A stretch of 64,000 nucleotides of DNA. Origin: Meconema thalassinum (lineage: Eukaryota; Arthropoda; Insecta; Orthoptera; Tettigoniidae). Location of the stretch: the NCBI GenBank assembly GCA_946902985.2, contig OX336399.1:164158911-164222910 (forward strand). Direction: 5' to 3'. This document shows positions 21,404 to 31,250 of this stretch, one piece after another. Within the stretch, counting starts at the first letter, position 1. Every line of letters starts with the position of its first letter. Made by a program: the position numbers and the translations under genes. The notes beneath the pieces were generated by a model, which was given only the letters and a program-made list of their open reading frames with translations, searched no databases and was not told the origin of the DNA.

Positions 21404-23450
21404 GGAAAATAACCTTACTGCATCACAAGGAATTCAAAAGGTTCAACTATCTTGCGAAACACTTGTTAATTCGTTCCGGGACCACATGTACACAACATAG
21501 TGAATGATTTGTGGGATGTTAAAGAACGTGTATAGGTATCTGCATCCAAACTAGATGTTAAAACTCCACCGGTAAGGTTTTGTATTGCTTTTTAAAAAGA
21601 CCTATTTGAAACGGTTCAATATACGTAGATTTTACTGAAGAGTGAAGACTTGGCAGTTTCTGTCATTGTTCAAGTGCTTAGATAGGGTAAGCTTTGTGCT
21701 TAGTGGCAGTGGGAAGCTCCCAGATATTGGTTGATGGCTATTATGATTTCCGTAATACTAATGGATATTTGAGGCCTTGATATCGCCAGACTCAGAAATG
21801 AAGATTGTTGTAGCGAATGTTATGCCATCGTAATATAATTTACTTAATCTTTAATCAGCTGCACATCTATATAGAAGGCCCAATCAGAAAGAATAACCCC
21901 GAATGCTCCTCAGGACTTGCTCACCTGATGAGTTAAAACTCAGCAATTCCCTGCAAAACAGGAGGCCATAGCCCTTATGGGATTTGTAAGGCTATTTATT
22001 TATTTATTTATTTTTTTTTTTATTTAGGTTAAGGCATTTTGGAAGGGGATGTGGTCCTCCTCATTTTGCGTTGCATTATTTCAGGGTGGGGATTTCTTCA
22101 TTATTTAGTTTCCGTTTTGCTCTTCAGGGTGGGTGTTGGCTTTAACTTTGTCAGAACGGCTCCTCGCCAACGGGTTGACAGGTGTCCTTCAGACGGTCTG
22201 GTCGCAATAAGTGGCTTGTTTGGTTGTGTCAAACAACTTTGTTTTCTGGAGTAGCTTGCCTTACTTCATGTCGTTATTTCCTTTCATACTATTAGTTGTG
22301 AATTATAATGCGGGAATACAAATCGTCACTTGGACGAGGGATGTGTTGGTTGAAACGCGTTTTAAATTCACGGGGTTTTAATTTCGCTTCGCCCTAATCA
22401 TAACCTACTGGGGCCATATGTTTATTACGTAGCATTATTTATATTTAAGATGTTACCTAGTTTAGTTGTTTGTAATACTTATGTTAATACAATGAGCAGT
22501 CATCTTGAAATAAGATTATTATTTGTGCATGAAGCTCAGCGGAAATGGTTACCTTGTTCCTTCCTCGGCTTTTTGGATGGGAAATGTTCGCATTCGGTCT
22601 CAGGGTAAGTCTAGCCCTTCCAATTAACAGGCTTGTCCTGGCATCGCCTATTTCCTGCCTTGATCTAAATTATTGAGGGCGTTTCTAAGACTACGAAAAT
22701 AAGAACGCTCCCCCCATTCCTCCTTCGTGGCGAATGCCACTGGGCGTGTGGGGCTCCCTCCCGGTTGCCTTAGTGTCACCGAATTAATTACTTCTTTTAA
22801 TTTTGCTAATTTTGATCATATCAAGGTTGGGAAGAAGTGAGGTGCGACAATTATGATACAGTTTCTCCAACCAATCAGACCTCAAGATGTATGATGTGTG
22901 ACCAATTAGGTACTTGATAGCTTCGCACTTGAACACAGAATCCAATATGTCGGACATGAATTACATGATTTGAAAGTTGACAATGTAAAAGATAGTCGAT
23001 CAACCATTGTAGTTATAATGGCAAACACAAAGACAAAATCAGCACGAACCTTTAAGGTAATAAGAACATACTACGACATATGCAAGAAATTTATGAATCT
23101 AATTACCGACATGGAAAGTGCACCGTCCCATATGTTCGCGTGAATAAACTGGTGATTATGAGAAAAGAAATAGCACTGTACCTTAATATCCCCAACTCCA
23201 ATTTCTACACAGGGCATTTTTTCATACAACTTCGGTGACAGTTTGAGTGAATGCTGGTGCAGATCGGCAGGCTGTAAACATATGGGATTGCCAAGCAGTC
23301 AGAGCGCATGCTTGGGTTAGAGAACTTGTAAAGCACAGAGAGCAAACTCGGCGCTTGCACTCCGATCACTAAATTCAAGTGACTGAATCTCGACAGATAT
23401 TTATGAATATTTCTGTTCGAACTTTAAATAAATTTATAATTATCGTCGAA

Positions 23451-23770
23451 CAGCCGGCCCCGTGGTGTTGGGGTAGCGCGCCTGCCTCTCACCCGGAGGC
23501 CCCGGGTTCAATCCCCGGCTCCATCAGGGATTTTAAAACTGACGTGAGGGTTGGAACGGGGTGCACTCAGCCTCGTGAGGACAATTGAGTAGCTGTCTGC
23601 TAGTGAGACAGCGCCCCGATCACGAAAACCAAGATTAACGGCCGAGGGGACCCGACGCGCTGATCACGCGTCACCCCAATATCTGCAGGCCGAATGGCTG
23701 GGCACCGGTCGCTTGGTCGGCCTTAGCCCGTCATGGGCTGTATAGTGCCAGGGGTTGACTTTTTTTTTGT
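23451..23770 (+). repeat. tRNA-derived SINE, full length
   Basis: GTGGTGTTGGGGTAGCGCGC (A box) and GGGTTCAATCCC (B box) head, body with CTCAGCCTCGTGAGGACAAT, tail in a T-run. The 12-bp ATTATCGTCGAA flanks it exactly (23439-23450, 23771-23782). Inserted into dispersed repeat X. Confidence 0.9.
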
Positions 23771-23785
23771 ATTATCGTCGAAAAA

Positions 23786-23895
23786 CCTGTCTGCCTCCGT
23801 TTTGTCCAGCACAAATCTCACATGGAGTGACCGGGATTTGAACCACGGACCCAGCGGTGAGAGGCCGGCGTGCTGCCGCCTAAGCCACGGAGGCT
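23786..23895 (-). repeat. tRNA-derived SINE head fragment
   Basis: On the minus strand, AGCCTCCGTGGCTTAGGCGG (A box) and GTGGTTCAAATCCC (B box). It is nearly the same as the head of the complete copy at 32438-32768. Only the first 110 bp is present. Confidence 0.8.
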
Positions 23896-23959
23896 ACGCA
23901 TAATGTACTATTAATTAAATAATTAATTAATTAGTTCTTTTCTAGGGCTACGGCATGAC

Positions 23960-24560
23960 TAATGATTAAGGACCGGTGTTTTTGAAAATGCATTTTTCGC
24001 ATATGCAAATGCATATTTTGAGGGTTTATTGGATGTATTGCATATTCTGAACATAGCAGCATATTTTAGCATAAACATTTGAAATAAAGTATAATTTAAA
24101 ATATGTTGAACAAAATTGGTTTCACCTGTGTGCTGGACATCCCTTGTAGGCAACAGATAACAGTGTTGTACTACTGGCATTTCAAGAAATAGATGGGGTG
24201 GGACATTTCTTTCACCTTCTGCGCAGCCAGTAGCCCAAGGTTAGTTTTGTGAGGAGTTTCTTCAGTTTATGTGTTCCTTTAGTCTGCATATCCTTTACCC
24301 TTAATGCCTAAAGAGAAATACAGCAGAAAGTATTTATTAAATCAGTGGGTGTCAGGTAATAGTGATTATGGCGTTGTCGTCTATTGTCAAATATGCTCGA
24401 TGGAAGCGAAATGTGAAAAGAAATTTCAACTTGAACAACCTGCAAAAACGACCGCACATATTAAGGCAAAGGAGGGAACGAAGAGTGAATAAGTTAGGCT
24501 TATTGTTAAGTGCATATTTTTCAATTATTTTAATGCATATTTTCTACATTTAATTTCTAC
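23960..24560 (+). mobile_element. hAT-like remnant or MITE with GCATAT subterminal motifs
   Basis: GCATATTTT and GCATTTT motifs are iterated at 23988-24085 and again at 24510-24545, bracketing a short BED-finger frame. The arrangement matches non-autonomous hAT elements with clustered subterminal repeats. I could not fix the terminal inverted repeats or an 8-bp duplication. Confidence 0.45.
24304..24492 (+). pseudogene. hAT transposase N-terminal BED-like fragment
   Basis: A 62-codon frame from ATG 24304 reads MPKEKYSRKYLLNQWVSG, then VYCQICSMEAKCEKKFQLEQ and TTAHIKAKE. CxxC followed by a C-terminal His resembles the BED finger of hAT transposases, but the second His is not clear. The rest of a transposase is absent; only this N-terminal block remains. 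It could also be a captured first exon, since N-terminal exons of this length are usual in hAT genes. Confidence 0.5.
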
Positions 24561-24770
24561 TTAGTATAAAACAAAGTACCCGATTCTTGGATGTTACGGG
24601 TAAACTCGAAAACCATTGGAAGGATTTTGATGCTTTTTTTTCACGCTTTTTTTTGAGCGCGACTGTACTTGCACCAAATTCCTAGGAAACATTGGTTGCG
24701 TTCACGGTAGCAAACAGTTCATCAACTGCTCCAAAGCTGATGCATCGGGAGCGGGATGAGGATTTACGTG

Positions 24771-25569
24771 AGTTAAGTTACTCGACTCGAATCCCGGACG
24801 GGATTCCAGTTAAGTTTGTCGCTTAACAATTGTTCGTGGCTAGCTTGCTAAGCTAGGTCCTCACAGGTTCTCCACGAGTCTGAGTGATATCTATTTCAAA
24901 TGAAGCGAAGAGTTTAATTGATATATTTATTGTTTCGACTAGTCACTAATACATTTGAAGTTATTTACAAGTGCCGAGGCATGAAGCCCGACTGCCAACC
25001 AGTTCAGTTGGTTAGTCTTAAGATTACTGAGTTACAAGAGACTGGAGCTCTGTGAGTCCAGGGTTTTATTAGAATTAAACAAGTCACATGTCAATCCCTT
25101 TAGGTGGGATACAGTACAATCTTACTGGCTAGTTACCAGAGTAGAGGGGGACACACGTGAAAGGGACTACTGGAGGTTTTGGAGTAGGAAACATACGTCA
25201 CGGAAATATCTGGATGGACTCTGTCAAGCACGAGACTGTGTCTCATCTGAACCCTGAGCTGTTTGGTAATTACTCATAGCTTGCTAGTCACAAGGGTATG
25301 TGTCATTTGGACCTCGAGTTGTTACTAAATAGTATACTGGGAAATTATTCATAGCTGGCAGGGCACGAGTTTGTGCGTCATCTGGACTTTGAGTTGTTAT
25401 CAGATTATACACAGCTCGAGTCACTTAGTATTGGGAAATTAGCATACATACTGTCTGTTGAAACTCGGCTGACACTTGCAGTAATGATAATAATAATAAT
25501 TCAGCTTTTAGAAGCTGAATCCATTAATATTGGTGGTTGTGGGTTCTATTCCCGACGAGGAATATAACT
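24771..25569 (-). repeat. errantivirus-like element 3' LTR
   Basis: 799 bp, AGTTA...TAACT ends. It encodes the last 20 or so residues of env, as in several errantiviruses. The 195-bp open frame at 25373-25567 recurs in the other LTR and is not a gene. Confidence 0.92.
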
Positions 25570-26993
25570 CCTCCCCTCTTTCTTTAACGTTACTGTCCTC
25601 AGTAACATTTTCATTTACATTTTTCTTATTTCTAATTTTTACAGATTTACATAATTTATACAGTTTTTTCCTGAACATGATTATAACAATACCTGTTATT
25701 AATATCACAAGAATGACATTGGTAGATACGAATATTTTTGTACCAATAGAAGTTAGAGGGATTGGTTTTAAGTCCAGTTTCAATTTCTTTACATCTAAAT
25801 GGGAAATGTGAAACTTAATTTCATTCTTTATTGCAGGTTCATTCTGAATATTTAAGGATGGGAAAGAATGAATGTAATTGGTAGGTTTTTGTTGTAAAGT
25901 TATTCCCATACTGGAAATAGGACAAGATTCATTAGAATAAATTACCTGTGGTCCTGAAATCTGTATGGATTTCTGGGATTCTGGGCATGTTTGTAAAATT
26001 ACCTCTGGATCTTTAGTAAGGAACAGAATGTGTTCCTTGTTTAAGGGTCTAAATATTTTTACATTATTCTTTACAGAAGCAAATTCACATCCTGCAGTGT
26101 TTGTTAAATTACAATTTGTGATTCTGGTGTTATAATATAAACACACATAAGTTTGAGTGTTCTTAATACATGGTACAGTGGACCATTTCAAAATTGGACC
26201 TTGTAGGTAATATTTTTCAGACGGAACAAGTACAATATTATTAATAGTGGGTATAGGGGTTACATCATATAGTTTGTATTGGTTTCCATCCGTTATTGGC
26301 ATGGAGAGAATTATAATTATTTCTTCGTCCAGCATAAGGACTTGAGTCTTTGACAATTTCAGGTTTTCATACTGATGGTATTGATCAGTATGGATCATAC
26401 TTTGTGTAGGGTAGATTGATAACAAATGTTTGACTATGTTAGTTAAGTCTTTTCTTGAGAACAATTTTACATTTGTCATTTCATGAAATGAGAGACTAAT
26501 GGTCTCTTGAAACACTCGCATGATTTCTTGGAATTTGTTGATGCACAGTAACACGTATTGGATGTTTTCTAGTAGATTTATCTTGAAGTCTTCTGTTCGA
26601 AGTATACCTTGGATTACCTTCATATTGTCATTAACATGATTCATTTTATCATAAAATTTTTGAGCAATTGAATTTGTGAATGATACTAGTTTATTTATAT
26701 GTTTAATTTCATTAGTGCGGCTTTGTTTTAGAATGTCTAATTGACTTTGTAAAATATCTAAATCAACCTGGTCTAGATTGCCAGAGATGAACTTAATTAC
26801 TTTTCCTAATCAATTTATTAGACCACGTTTAGTTCTATTAGATGTATTAGGTATTATTACTTTTTAATAAAAGGCTAGAGACAGTTTCATCAATATTTTT
26901 GTACGAATCTTTTAAAGTAGTAAGATTGAAATGAAACATGAATTTATGGTAATTAATGATTACCAATACAGATCCCATGGGGTCGGCATAAAA
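25508..26993 (-). pseudogene. env: env (baculovirus F / errantivirus envelope-like), broken
   Basis: The 378-codon open part (25508-26644) is preceded in frame by further envelope sequence. An RTKR furin-type site at about 26820-26831 is followed by a GLIN...LGKVIKFISGNLD fusion-region signature. A TGA at 26810-26812 falls just after the cleavage site. Upstream, the surface-subunit end continues in another frame, so a frameshift lies near 26865. The C-terminal half has a hydrophobic membrane span (VILVILITGIVIIMF) followed by a basic tail, and the last residues read into the LTR. A Cys-containing ectodomain lies before it. Envelope glycoproteins of this family mediate membrane fusion; this copy is inactive as it stands. 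Confidence 0.8.
25570..25585 (-). promoter_or_regulatory. polypurine tract of the errantivirus-like element
   Basis: Minus strand reads AAAGAAAGAGGGGAGG directly before the 3' LTR, the plus-strand primer position. Confidence 0.8.
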
Positions 26994-27004
26994 TCCTGAC
27001 GTTG

Positions 27005-28741
27005 TTATGGGTTCTGTGTAGATGATGGCATATCATGGTAGGAATCTGGGTAGAGAAGAAATTTCCTTTTAGGTTTAATGTCACGGAAATTTCTGACATG
27101 GGTCTTACCATTTTTCATTTTGCAGTATACTCGGTTTTCTTCAAGTTTGATTATTGTGCCTTCATTATATAGTTTTCTGGATTTCCTATTTCTCGTTAGA
27201 GGGTCTAGGACATATACAGTTTCGCCTATTTGATAGGAGTGCTCGAAATTGGAATCGTTTGGTTCCGGTTTACTTTCATTTAAGATTTTCAACTGGTTTC
27301 CTTGTCTCTCAATATATTCATTACTTTTTGGAGACGAGGAGACACATTCAGAAGTATCAATATGAATTTCAGCAAATGGGTAGTCGGCTGTTATAGGACC
27401 TTGGTTTGATAACTCGTTAGGGTGTCTTTCATATTTATTCCTCTGACATAAGTTACACTGATTTACTAGATTTGTAATTTGTTCTTTTAGGTGTGGCCAA
27501 TAGTGCTTGGTTCGAAGGTGTTCAAACGTTTCTATAATAGCATTGTGATTTATTGAATGATGTTGTTGAATTAACTGTTTCTGTGTTTCTGGACATTCAA
27601 TGTCCTCTAAAAATTTAGTTGTTCTGATAATTACTAGCTCTGACGTGAATAATTTCTGACATGTTCTAATGAATGGGATTTCAAGGGTTAGGTCATTAAA
27701 GTAAATGGCGTACTTGTTTGAGGTGTTGATTACTTTAAGTAGGTGTTTGTTCAAATCTTGTTGAAGGTTTTTCTGTGTTACTATCATAACGTGTCGTGTG
27801 TATTTCTTGAACAGTTTCTGTTCAAGGACCTTAGGGACATTACCATATTTTAAGATAATTTGATTTCGGTTTTGGTTCAAATTACGCTCTGATGTTTTCA
27901 GTGTGAAGATAGGATCTTCCTGATTCGAGTGTATGGTTTCATTATCAATTTCGTCTTGATATGTGGCATCTCCGGGGATGGCTACATTCGAGACTGTTTC
28001 GTCGTTCACATTTACTTGTATTCTAGAAAGTGTATCAGCAACGTGATTGGTCTTTCTTTTGTCAAAATCAGATTCTTCTAGTTTTGTGTGGGTATATTCT
28101 TGAATATCGCCGACTGTAATGGAGTTTATTTCCAGTGGCTGTATAGTGATGTTTTCTAGTGGCTCAACTAAAATCGGTTCCTTAAACTCTTGTTTTAATT
28201 GTGTTTCTGTGGGGTATATGACTTGGTGGTTTTTGGCATCTAAGAGACACATTTCACCATATTTAAAATTCAGAATATACTCATCTCCTTTCTCGATCTT
28301 GATAGGAATCGGAGTGTTACGTGTATCTACTGTGGGTTGAAAATGATTCACTTGCTTATTACTCGAGTGAAAATGGAATGGTATGTCTTTGTTGGCTAGC
28401 GTAACTAGGTTCGATTCATAATCTATCTTCGCACCTAGTTTGACAAAATCATCTGTGCCAATTAGCGCATCGAAATAATCATGCCATTGCATGACTCTAA
28501 AGTCTACGGGAGTGTCAATTTCATATTCTGAAAAGATAGGGAATTGTATGTTTTCTTCGCCTATCGTTTTCGAATGTACTGATTGTATGCAGAACGGTTC
28601 TTGGTAAAGGTATTCTGCAAAGTGTTCGTGTGCGACTGTCGGATTCATTACAGAATTACAAGCACCACTGTCTATTAAAATTTTAAAACCAAATAGAGTG
28701 ATGAATGGTAATTTAGGAGCATTTCTTATGTTATTTAAGTC
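27005..28741 (-). CDS. pol: pol with internal deletions: protease and integrase ends only
   Basis: The frame is -1 relative to gag and overlaps its end, the errantivirus arrangement. It opens with a protease (FKILIDSGACNSVMN at about 28690-28645). It then passes directly from EESDFD to KTNHVADTLSRI, the extreme end of RNase H, so the whole RT and most of RNase H are missing without loss of frame. The integrase HHCC finger is present (QHHSINHN...CNLCQRN), then the first catalytic Asp (EIHIDT). The sequence next jumps into the integrase C-terminal region (EYIERQGNQLKILNE... GETVYVLDPLTR), removing the second Asp and the Glu. About 578 residues remain, against about 1050 in complete relatives. 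Both junctions keep the frame open, giving a continuous deletion-fusion protein. Confidence 0.85.
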   Translation of the reverse strand, partial: DLNNIRNAPKLPFITLFGFKILIDSGACNSVMNPTVAHEHFAEYLYQEPFCIQSVHSKTIGEENIQFPIFSEYEIDTPVDFRVMQWHDYFDALIGTDDFVKLGAKIDYESNLVTLANKDIPFHFHSSNKQVNHFQPTVDTRNTPIPIKIEKGDEYILNFKYGEMCLLDAKNHQVIYPTETQLKQEFKEPILVEPLENITIQPLEINSITVGDIQEYTHTKLEESDFDKRKTNHVADTLSRIQVNVNDETVSNVAIPGDATYQDEIDNETIHSNQEDPIFTLKTSERNLNQNRNQIILKYGNVPKVLEQKLFKKYTRHVMIVTQKNLQQDLNKHLLKVINTSNKYAIYFNDLTLEIPFIRTCQKLFTSELVIIRTTKFLEDIECPETQKQLIQQHHSINHNAIIETFEHLRTKHYWPHLKEQITNLVNQCNLCQRNKYERHPNELSNQGPITADYPFAEIHIDTSECVSSSPKSNEYIERQGNQLKILNESKPEPNDSNFEHSYQIGETVYVLDPLTRNRKSRKLYNEGTIIKLEENRVYCKMKNGKTHVRNFRDIKPKRKFLLYPDSYHDMPSSTQNP

Positions 28742-29943
28742 TTCGCTTGAGATGACTGAGTCAAGCGAAAATCCTGACTTTGTTCGAGATCTTCATTGAA
28801 TGAGACTGAGGATGGGTGGACTGTGTCGTATTCGAACTCGTGTTCGTACGGTTGTGTTTCTTCAAAATATTCTGACGATTGTGCCCCCTGAAAGTATTCT
28901 GGTGGTACATAGTCACAATCGTTGGTTTCTTCTGCGTGCGCATTTACATTCCCTCGGATGGTGGATACACCAGACATAGGCTTAGGATAACTTTGGTTAT
29001 TAGGTGTGAAACGTCGGCCTATGTTATTTGGCGTAGGATAAGGACGATTCATTGGTTTAAAGGGTTGTTGGTTCTGTGGTTTGAAAGTCGGTGGGTTCGG
29101 ACCTTGAAAGGGTCTGAAGTTTGGTGATTGGTTAGGGATTCTGAATTGTTGGTTAGGTTGGTTGGAAAAGGGTCGTGGTTGGGGAAAGTAGTGGCTTTGT
29201 GGCCTTGGATATGCAAACGGATTGTGAGCAGTATGGTTTAGTGGTTGTGTCGCTTGATTGAATCTGTTAGGTGATGACTGCGTGAATGGTCTGTGACTGG
29301 CATGGTTATTTGGAGGAAGTTTTGGTGTCCCTCTCAATTGATCCATGTAATTCTCGTGTGCACGGTCATTATCGTAAGTCCTGCAATGTCTCAATGCGTG
29401 GCTTAAATCTGTGACTTGGGCATAGCGCAGATATGCTCGGTACGGCTCTAAGATTCCGGCTTTGAAAGTGTTTAAACTCAGATCGTCTAGCTCTCTTAGT
29501 TTGAGCTCTAAGATCTGATCCCTGTAGTTTAATTTGCATAAACTTTTACATTGTAAGACTAGAGCGTCTAGTCTGTCGTGATAATCTGTGTAAGCCTCAC
29601 TTATCTTTTGGAAGCAATTAGAAATTTCTTGAACTAGCAGTCTTTCATCTTTTACGTCACCAAATTTCCTGATCAGTTTTTCTTTAAATTTCTCATAACT
29701 AGAGTTTGCATCCAGATCTAAAATAGTACTAGCTTCTCCTTTTAGTTTCGATTTGACAACATTAAATAAAAAATCATTAATGATGTTAGCGTTGGGAACT
29801 GCATTGGCTCTCCTGTGAGTATTTAAGAAACTATCACATCTTGCAAGAAAGTAGTCTAGACTGCAAGACGTACTTCCATTAAATTCGGGTAGCAATTGTA
29901 TTTGAGCGTACTCAAATTTTGATAGCAATTCTGTCTCAGGCAT
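28735..29943 (-). CDS. gag: errantivirus-like Gag, intact
   Basis: 402 residues from ATG 29943. The N-terminal two thirds is an alpha-helical capsid-like domain (LPEFNGSTSCSLDYFLARCD, ILDLDANSSYEKFKEKLIRKFG, LVQEISNCFQKISEAY, LRELDDLSLNTFKAGI). The C-terminal third is rich in Pro, Asn, Gln and Phe with RPF/NQPNQQF-like iterations and has no CCHC knuckle, which fits errantiviruses. No stop or frameshift. This is the only fully intact gene of the element, so particles could in principle form around element RNA using it. Its end overlaps pol in the -1 frame; I see no clear heptamer slip site. Confidence 0.85.
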   Translation of the reverse strand: MPETELLSKFEYAQIQLLPEFNGSTSCSLDYFLARCDSFLNTHRRANAVPNANIINDFLFNVVKSKLKGEASTILDLDANSSYEKFKEKLIRKFGDVKDERLLVQEISNCFQKISEAYTDYHDRLDALVLQCKSLCKLNYRDQILELKLRELDDLSLNTFKAGILEPYRAYLRYAQVTDLSHALRHCRTYDNDRAHENYMDQLRGTPKLPPNNHASHRPFTQSSPNRFNQATQPLNHTAHNPFAYPRPQSHYFPQPRPFSNQPNQQFRIPNQSPNFRPFQGPNPPTFKPQNQQPFKPMNRPYPTPNNIGRRFTPNNQSYPKPMSGVSTIRGNVNAHAEETNDCDYVPPEYFQGAQSSEYFEETQPYEHEFEYDTVHPSSVSFNEDLEQSQDFRLTQSSQAKT

Positions 29944-30210
29944 TATGATTTATTATAATTAATTAATTGACTAGTTAATTGAATAATTGAAAATTATTAA
30001 CTTATTTATTATTATTATTAATTTGAAAGATTAATGATGTGTGGATATCCCGTTTAGATTCTCCACAATATAAGCTAGTAAAATGATATTTATTCTGAAA
30101 TGAGAATGATGATTGATGATGATGTTTTGTTTATAAAAAGGTTTAGTTTCAATATTAATTCAAAAAGTGGATAAAGAGTGTAAGGTCCGCTAAATCAGAA
30201 CGCACTTTGA

Positions 30211-30600
30211 TTATTCTTTTTGAAAGGCACAAATATTTATTATTATGTATTTATTATTTGTTTTAAGTTATTAATTTAATTCAAACGAAATAACAAAGCA
30301 AACTCTGCTAGTCAAAGTTTACCGTAATTTGCTTCCGATTGAAAGGCAAGAATTTATAATTTAATTTTTTTAATTTTACAAGTATTAGTTCAAAATGAAA
30401 TAGGAAAAGCGACGTATCTTTCGATCAAGCTAAATCCTTTTTCATTTGAAAGGCAAAACAAATTTATTATTATCTTAGTATCTATGTTTTTAATTCAAAA
30501 GAAAAATAGTGATATGCGAAAACCCCGTTTAGATTTACACAAACTCACTCCTCTTTTGAAGGGCAAAATGATTTTATTATTATTGCTCTTGTTACTGTAA
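30211..30600 (-). repeat. four-unit diverged array in the 5' leader of the errantivirus-like element
   Basis: Four units each contain GAAAGGCA (or GAAGGGCA) on the plus strand followed by an ATTTATTATTATT tract. They start near 30222, 30341, 30448 and 30558, so periods are 119, 107 and 110 bp. On the element's own strand each gives TTTTGCCTTTC-like cores followed by A/T. A CCCGTTTAGATT block also recurs (30049 and 30523). The array lies between the 5' LTR and gag, where Drosophila gypsy carries its insulator array. Confidence 0.7.
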
Positions 30601-30715
30601 GTTAAGAATGAACCATGCTGTTGGTAGCAATATTTAGGCAGTACAAATAAGGTATTTCAAATGTAACTTACAGGCAGGAAATGATGATCAGCTCGGACTG
30701 CATCTTCCTTGGTCT

Positions 30716-31040
30716 GTAGTTGTAGTCGGTTGGTTTTTCTTCTGCGATGTCGAGCGAGCGAGCCCCTTTTCAGAGCTGTCGGTGCGCACGTACAGCAGCA
30801 ACGTACGGCGATAGGCTGTAGTCGAAAGGCGCTGCTTCGATCCTTGGATTCTTGGAGCGTTGTCGGCTTACTTCCTCTCGTTCCGTAGTCGGTTGGTTCT
30901 CTTCGGCGACGTCGAGCGAGCGAGCCCCTTTTCAGAGCTGTCGGTACACTCGTACGGCGATGGCGGTTGGTTGCTGCGAAAGGCGCTGCTGGAGCGTTGT
31001 CTGCGAGCTTCCTTCCTTCAAGCTAGCGTAGTCGGTTGTG
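30716..31040 (-). repeat. two-unit direct repeat (about 165 bp) in the 5' leader
   Basis: GTAGTCGGTTGGTT, GTCGAGCGAGCGAGCCCC and TTTTCAGAGCTGTCGGT occur twice in order, at about 30724-30785 and 30887-30945, followed each time by CGTACGGCGAT and GAAAGGCGCTGCT. The plus frame 30860-31084 across it is not supported as a gene. 31041-31229 holds a weak third partial unit. Confidence 0.7.
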
Positions 31041-31229
31041 TTCGAAAAGCCTCCAGTGAGGTTGTCAGTTCCACTCCTAACTAGCTGGCTGGTTCAAATG
31101 AAATAGATTACTTCAGTAGTTTTCGGGAAGATAACTGGCTTTGCTAGACGAGTGACGAAAGGCGATTCTGGATCGTTGTCTGAACACTTCATCCAACTAG
31201 CACGTAGATCTAGTGGCGATCATTTATCT

Positions 31230-31250
31230 ATCCCGGACGGCAGGCCCCCA
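31230..31250 (-). promoter_or_regulatory. presumed primer-binding site of the errantivirus-like element
   Basis: Minus strand directly after the 5' LTR reads TGGGGGCCTGCCGTCCGGG, the TGG start overlapping the LTR's last base, as in several errantiviruses. The tRNA cannot be named with confidence. A similar CCCGGACGG-containing block lies 30-45 bp inside the LTR end. Confidence 0.5.

Larger units (their letters stand above)
19470..22022 (+). mobile_element. 5'-truncated RTE-like LINE inserted in the gypsy-1 LTR
   Basis: Flanked by a perfect 9-bp TTTAGGTTA duplication (19461-19469, 22023-22031). It starts inside the reverse-transcriptase coding region and ends in a TATT tetranucleotide and T-rich tail, as RTE-clade LINEs do. 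Between the ORF stop and the tail lie a zinc-finger-like relict and about 600 bp of unassigned sequence. The insertion postdates gypsy-1. Confidence 0.85.
9169..22849 (+). mobile_element. Ty3/gypsy LTR retrotransposon (gypsy-1)
   Basis: LTRs start TGTAACGACTTTTAAC and end GAGGTGCGACA (TG...CA). The 5-bp ATTAT flanks the element (9164-9168 and 22850-22854). Internal order is primer-binding site, gag, protease-RT-RNase H-integrase, a 2.4-kb noncoding region, purine tract, 3' LTR. By eye the LTRs differ at about a dozen positions plus one 24-bp indel over some 1.54 kb, so the insertion is fairly recent. Two nonsense codons disrupt gag-pol, and the 3' LTR is split by a LINE. Confidence 0.9.
18748..22849 (+). 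repeat. gypsy-1 3' LTR, interrupted
   Basis: Segments 18748-19469 and 22032-22849 reconstitute the LTR. Compared with the 5' copy it lacks about 24 bp near 22292 and has roughly a dozen substitutions. The LINE sits between the segments with TTTAGGTTA duplicated. Confidence 0.9.
9087..23438 (+). repeat. dispersed repeat X, copy 1, split by gypsy-1
   Basis: Segments 9087-9168 and 22850-23438 align with 56165-56800 and 60807-61650. Shared blocks include TTCGACGAT, ATGTAAATATTATATGTCAG, CCAACCAATCAGA, GACATGAATT and CTCCAATTTCTACACA. Gypsy-1 inserted in this copy after ATTAT; a SINE later hit its end at 23439. The repeat has no recognisable ORF. Confidence 0.65.

Noticed and set aside
9910..22254. 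Identical 67-71-residue frames at 9910-10113 and 22039-22254
   Set aside because: They are the same stretch of the two gypsy-1 LTRs; identity comes from LTR duplication, not from coding constraint. The same applies to 25373/31852 and 42087/54221, 42382/54567.
30211..30600. Spaced repeats as a CRISPR-like array
   Set aside because: Units are diverged, spacing varies, and the context is a eukaryotic retroelement leader with no cas genes.
30860..31084. 74-residue plus-strand frame
   Set aside because: Covers the two-unit direct repeat in the errantivirus leader, antisense to the element; no homology visible.
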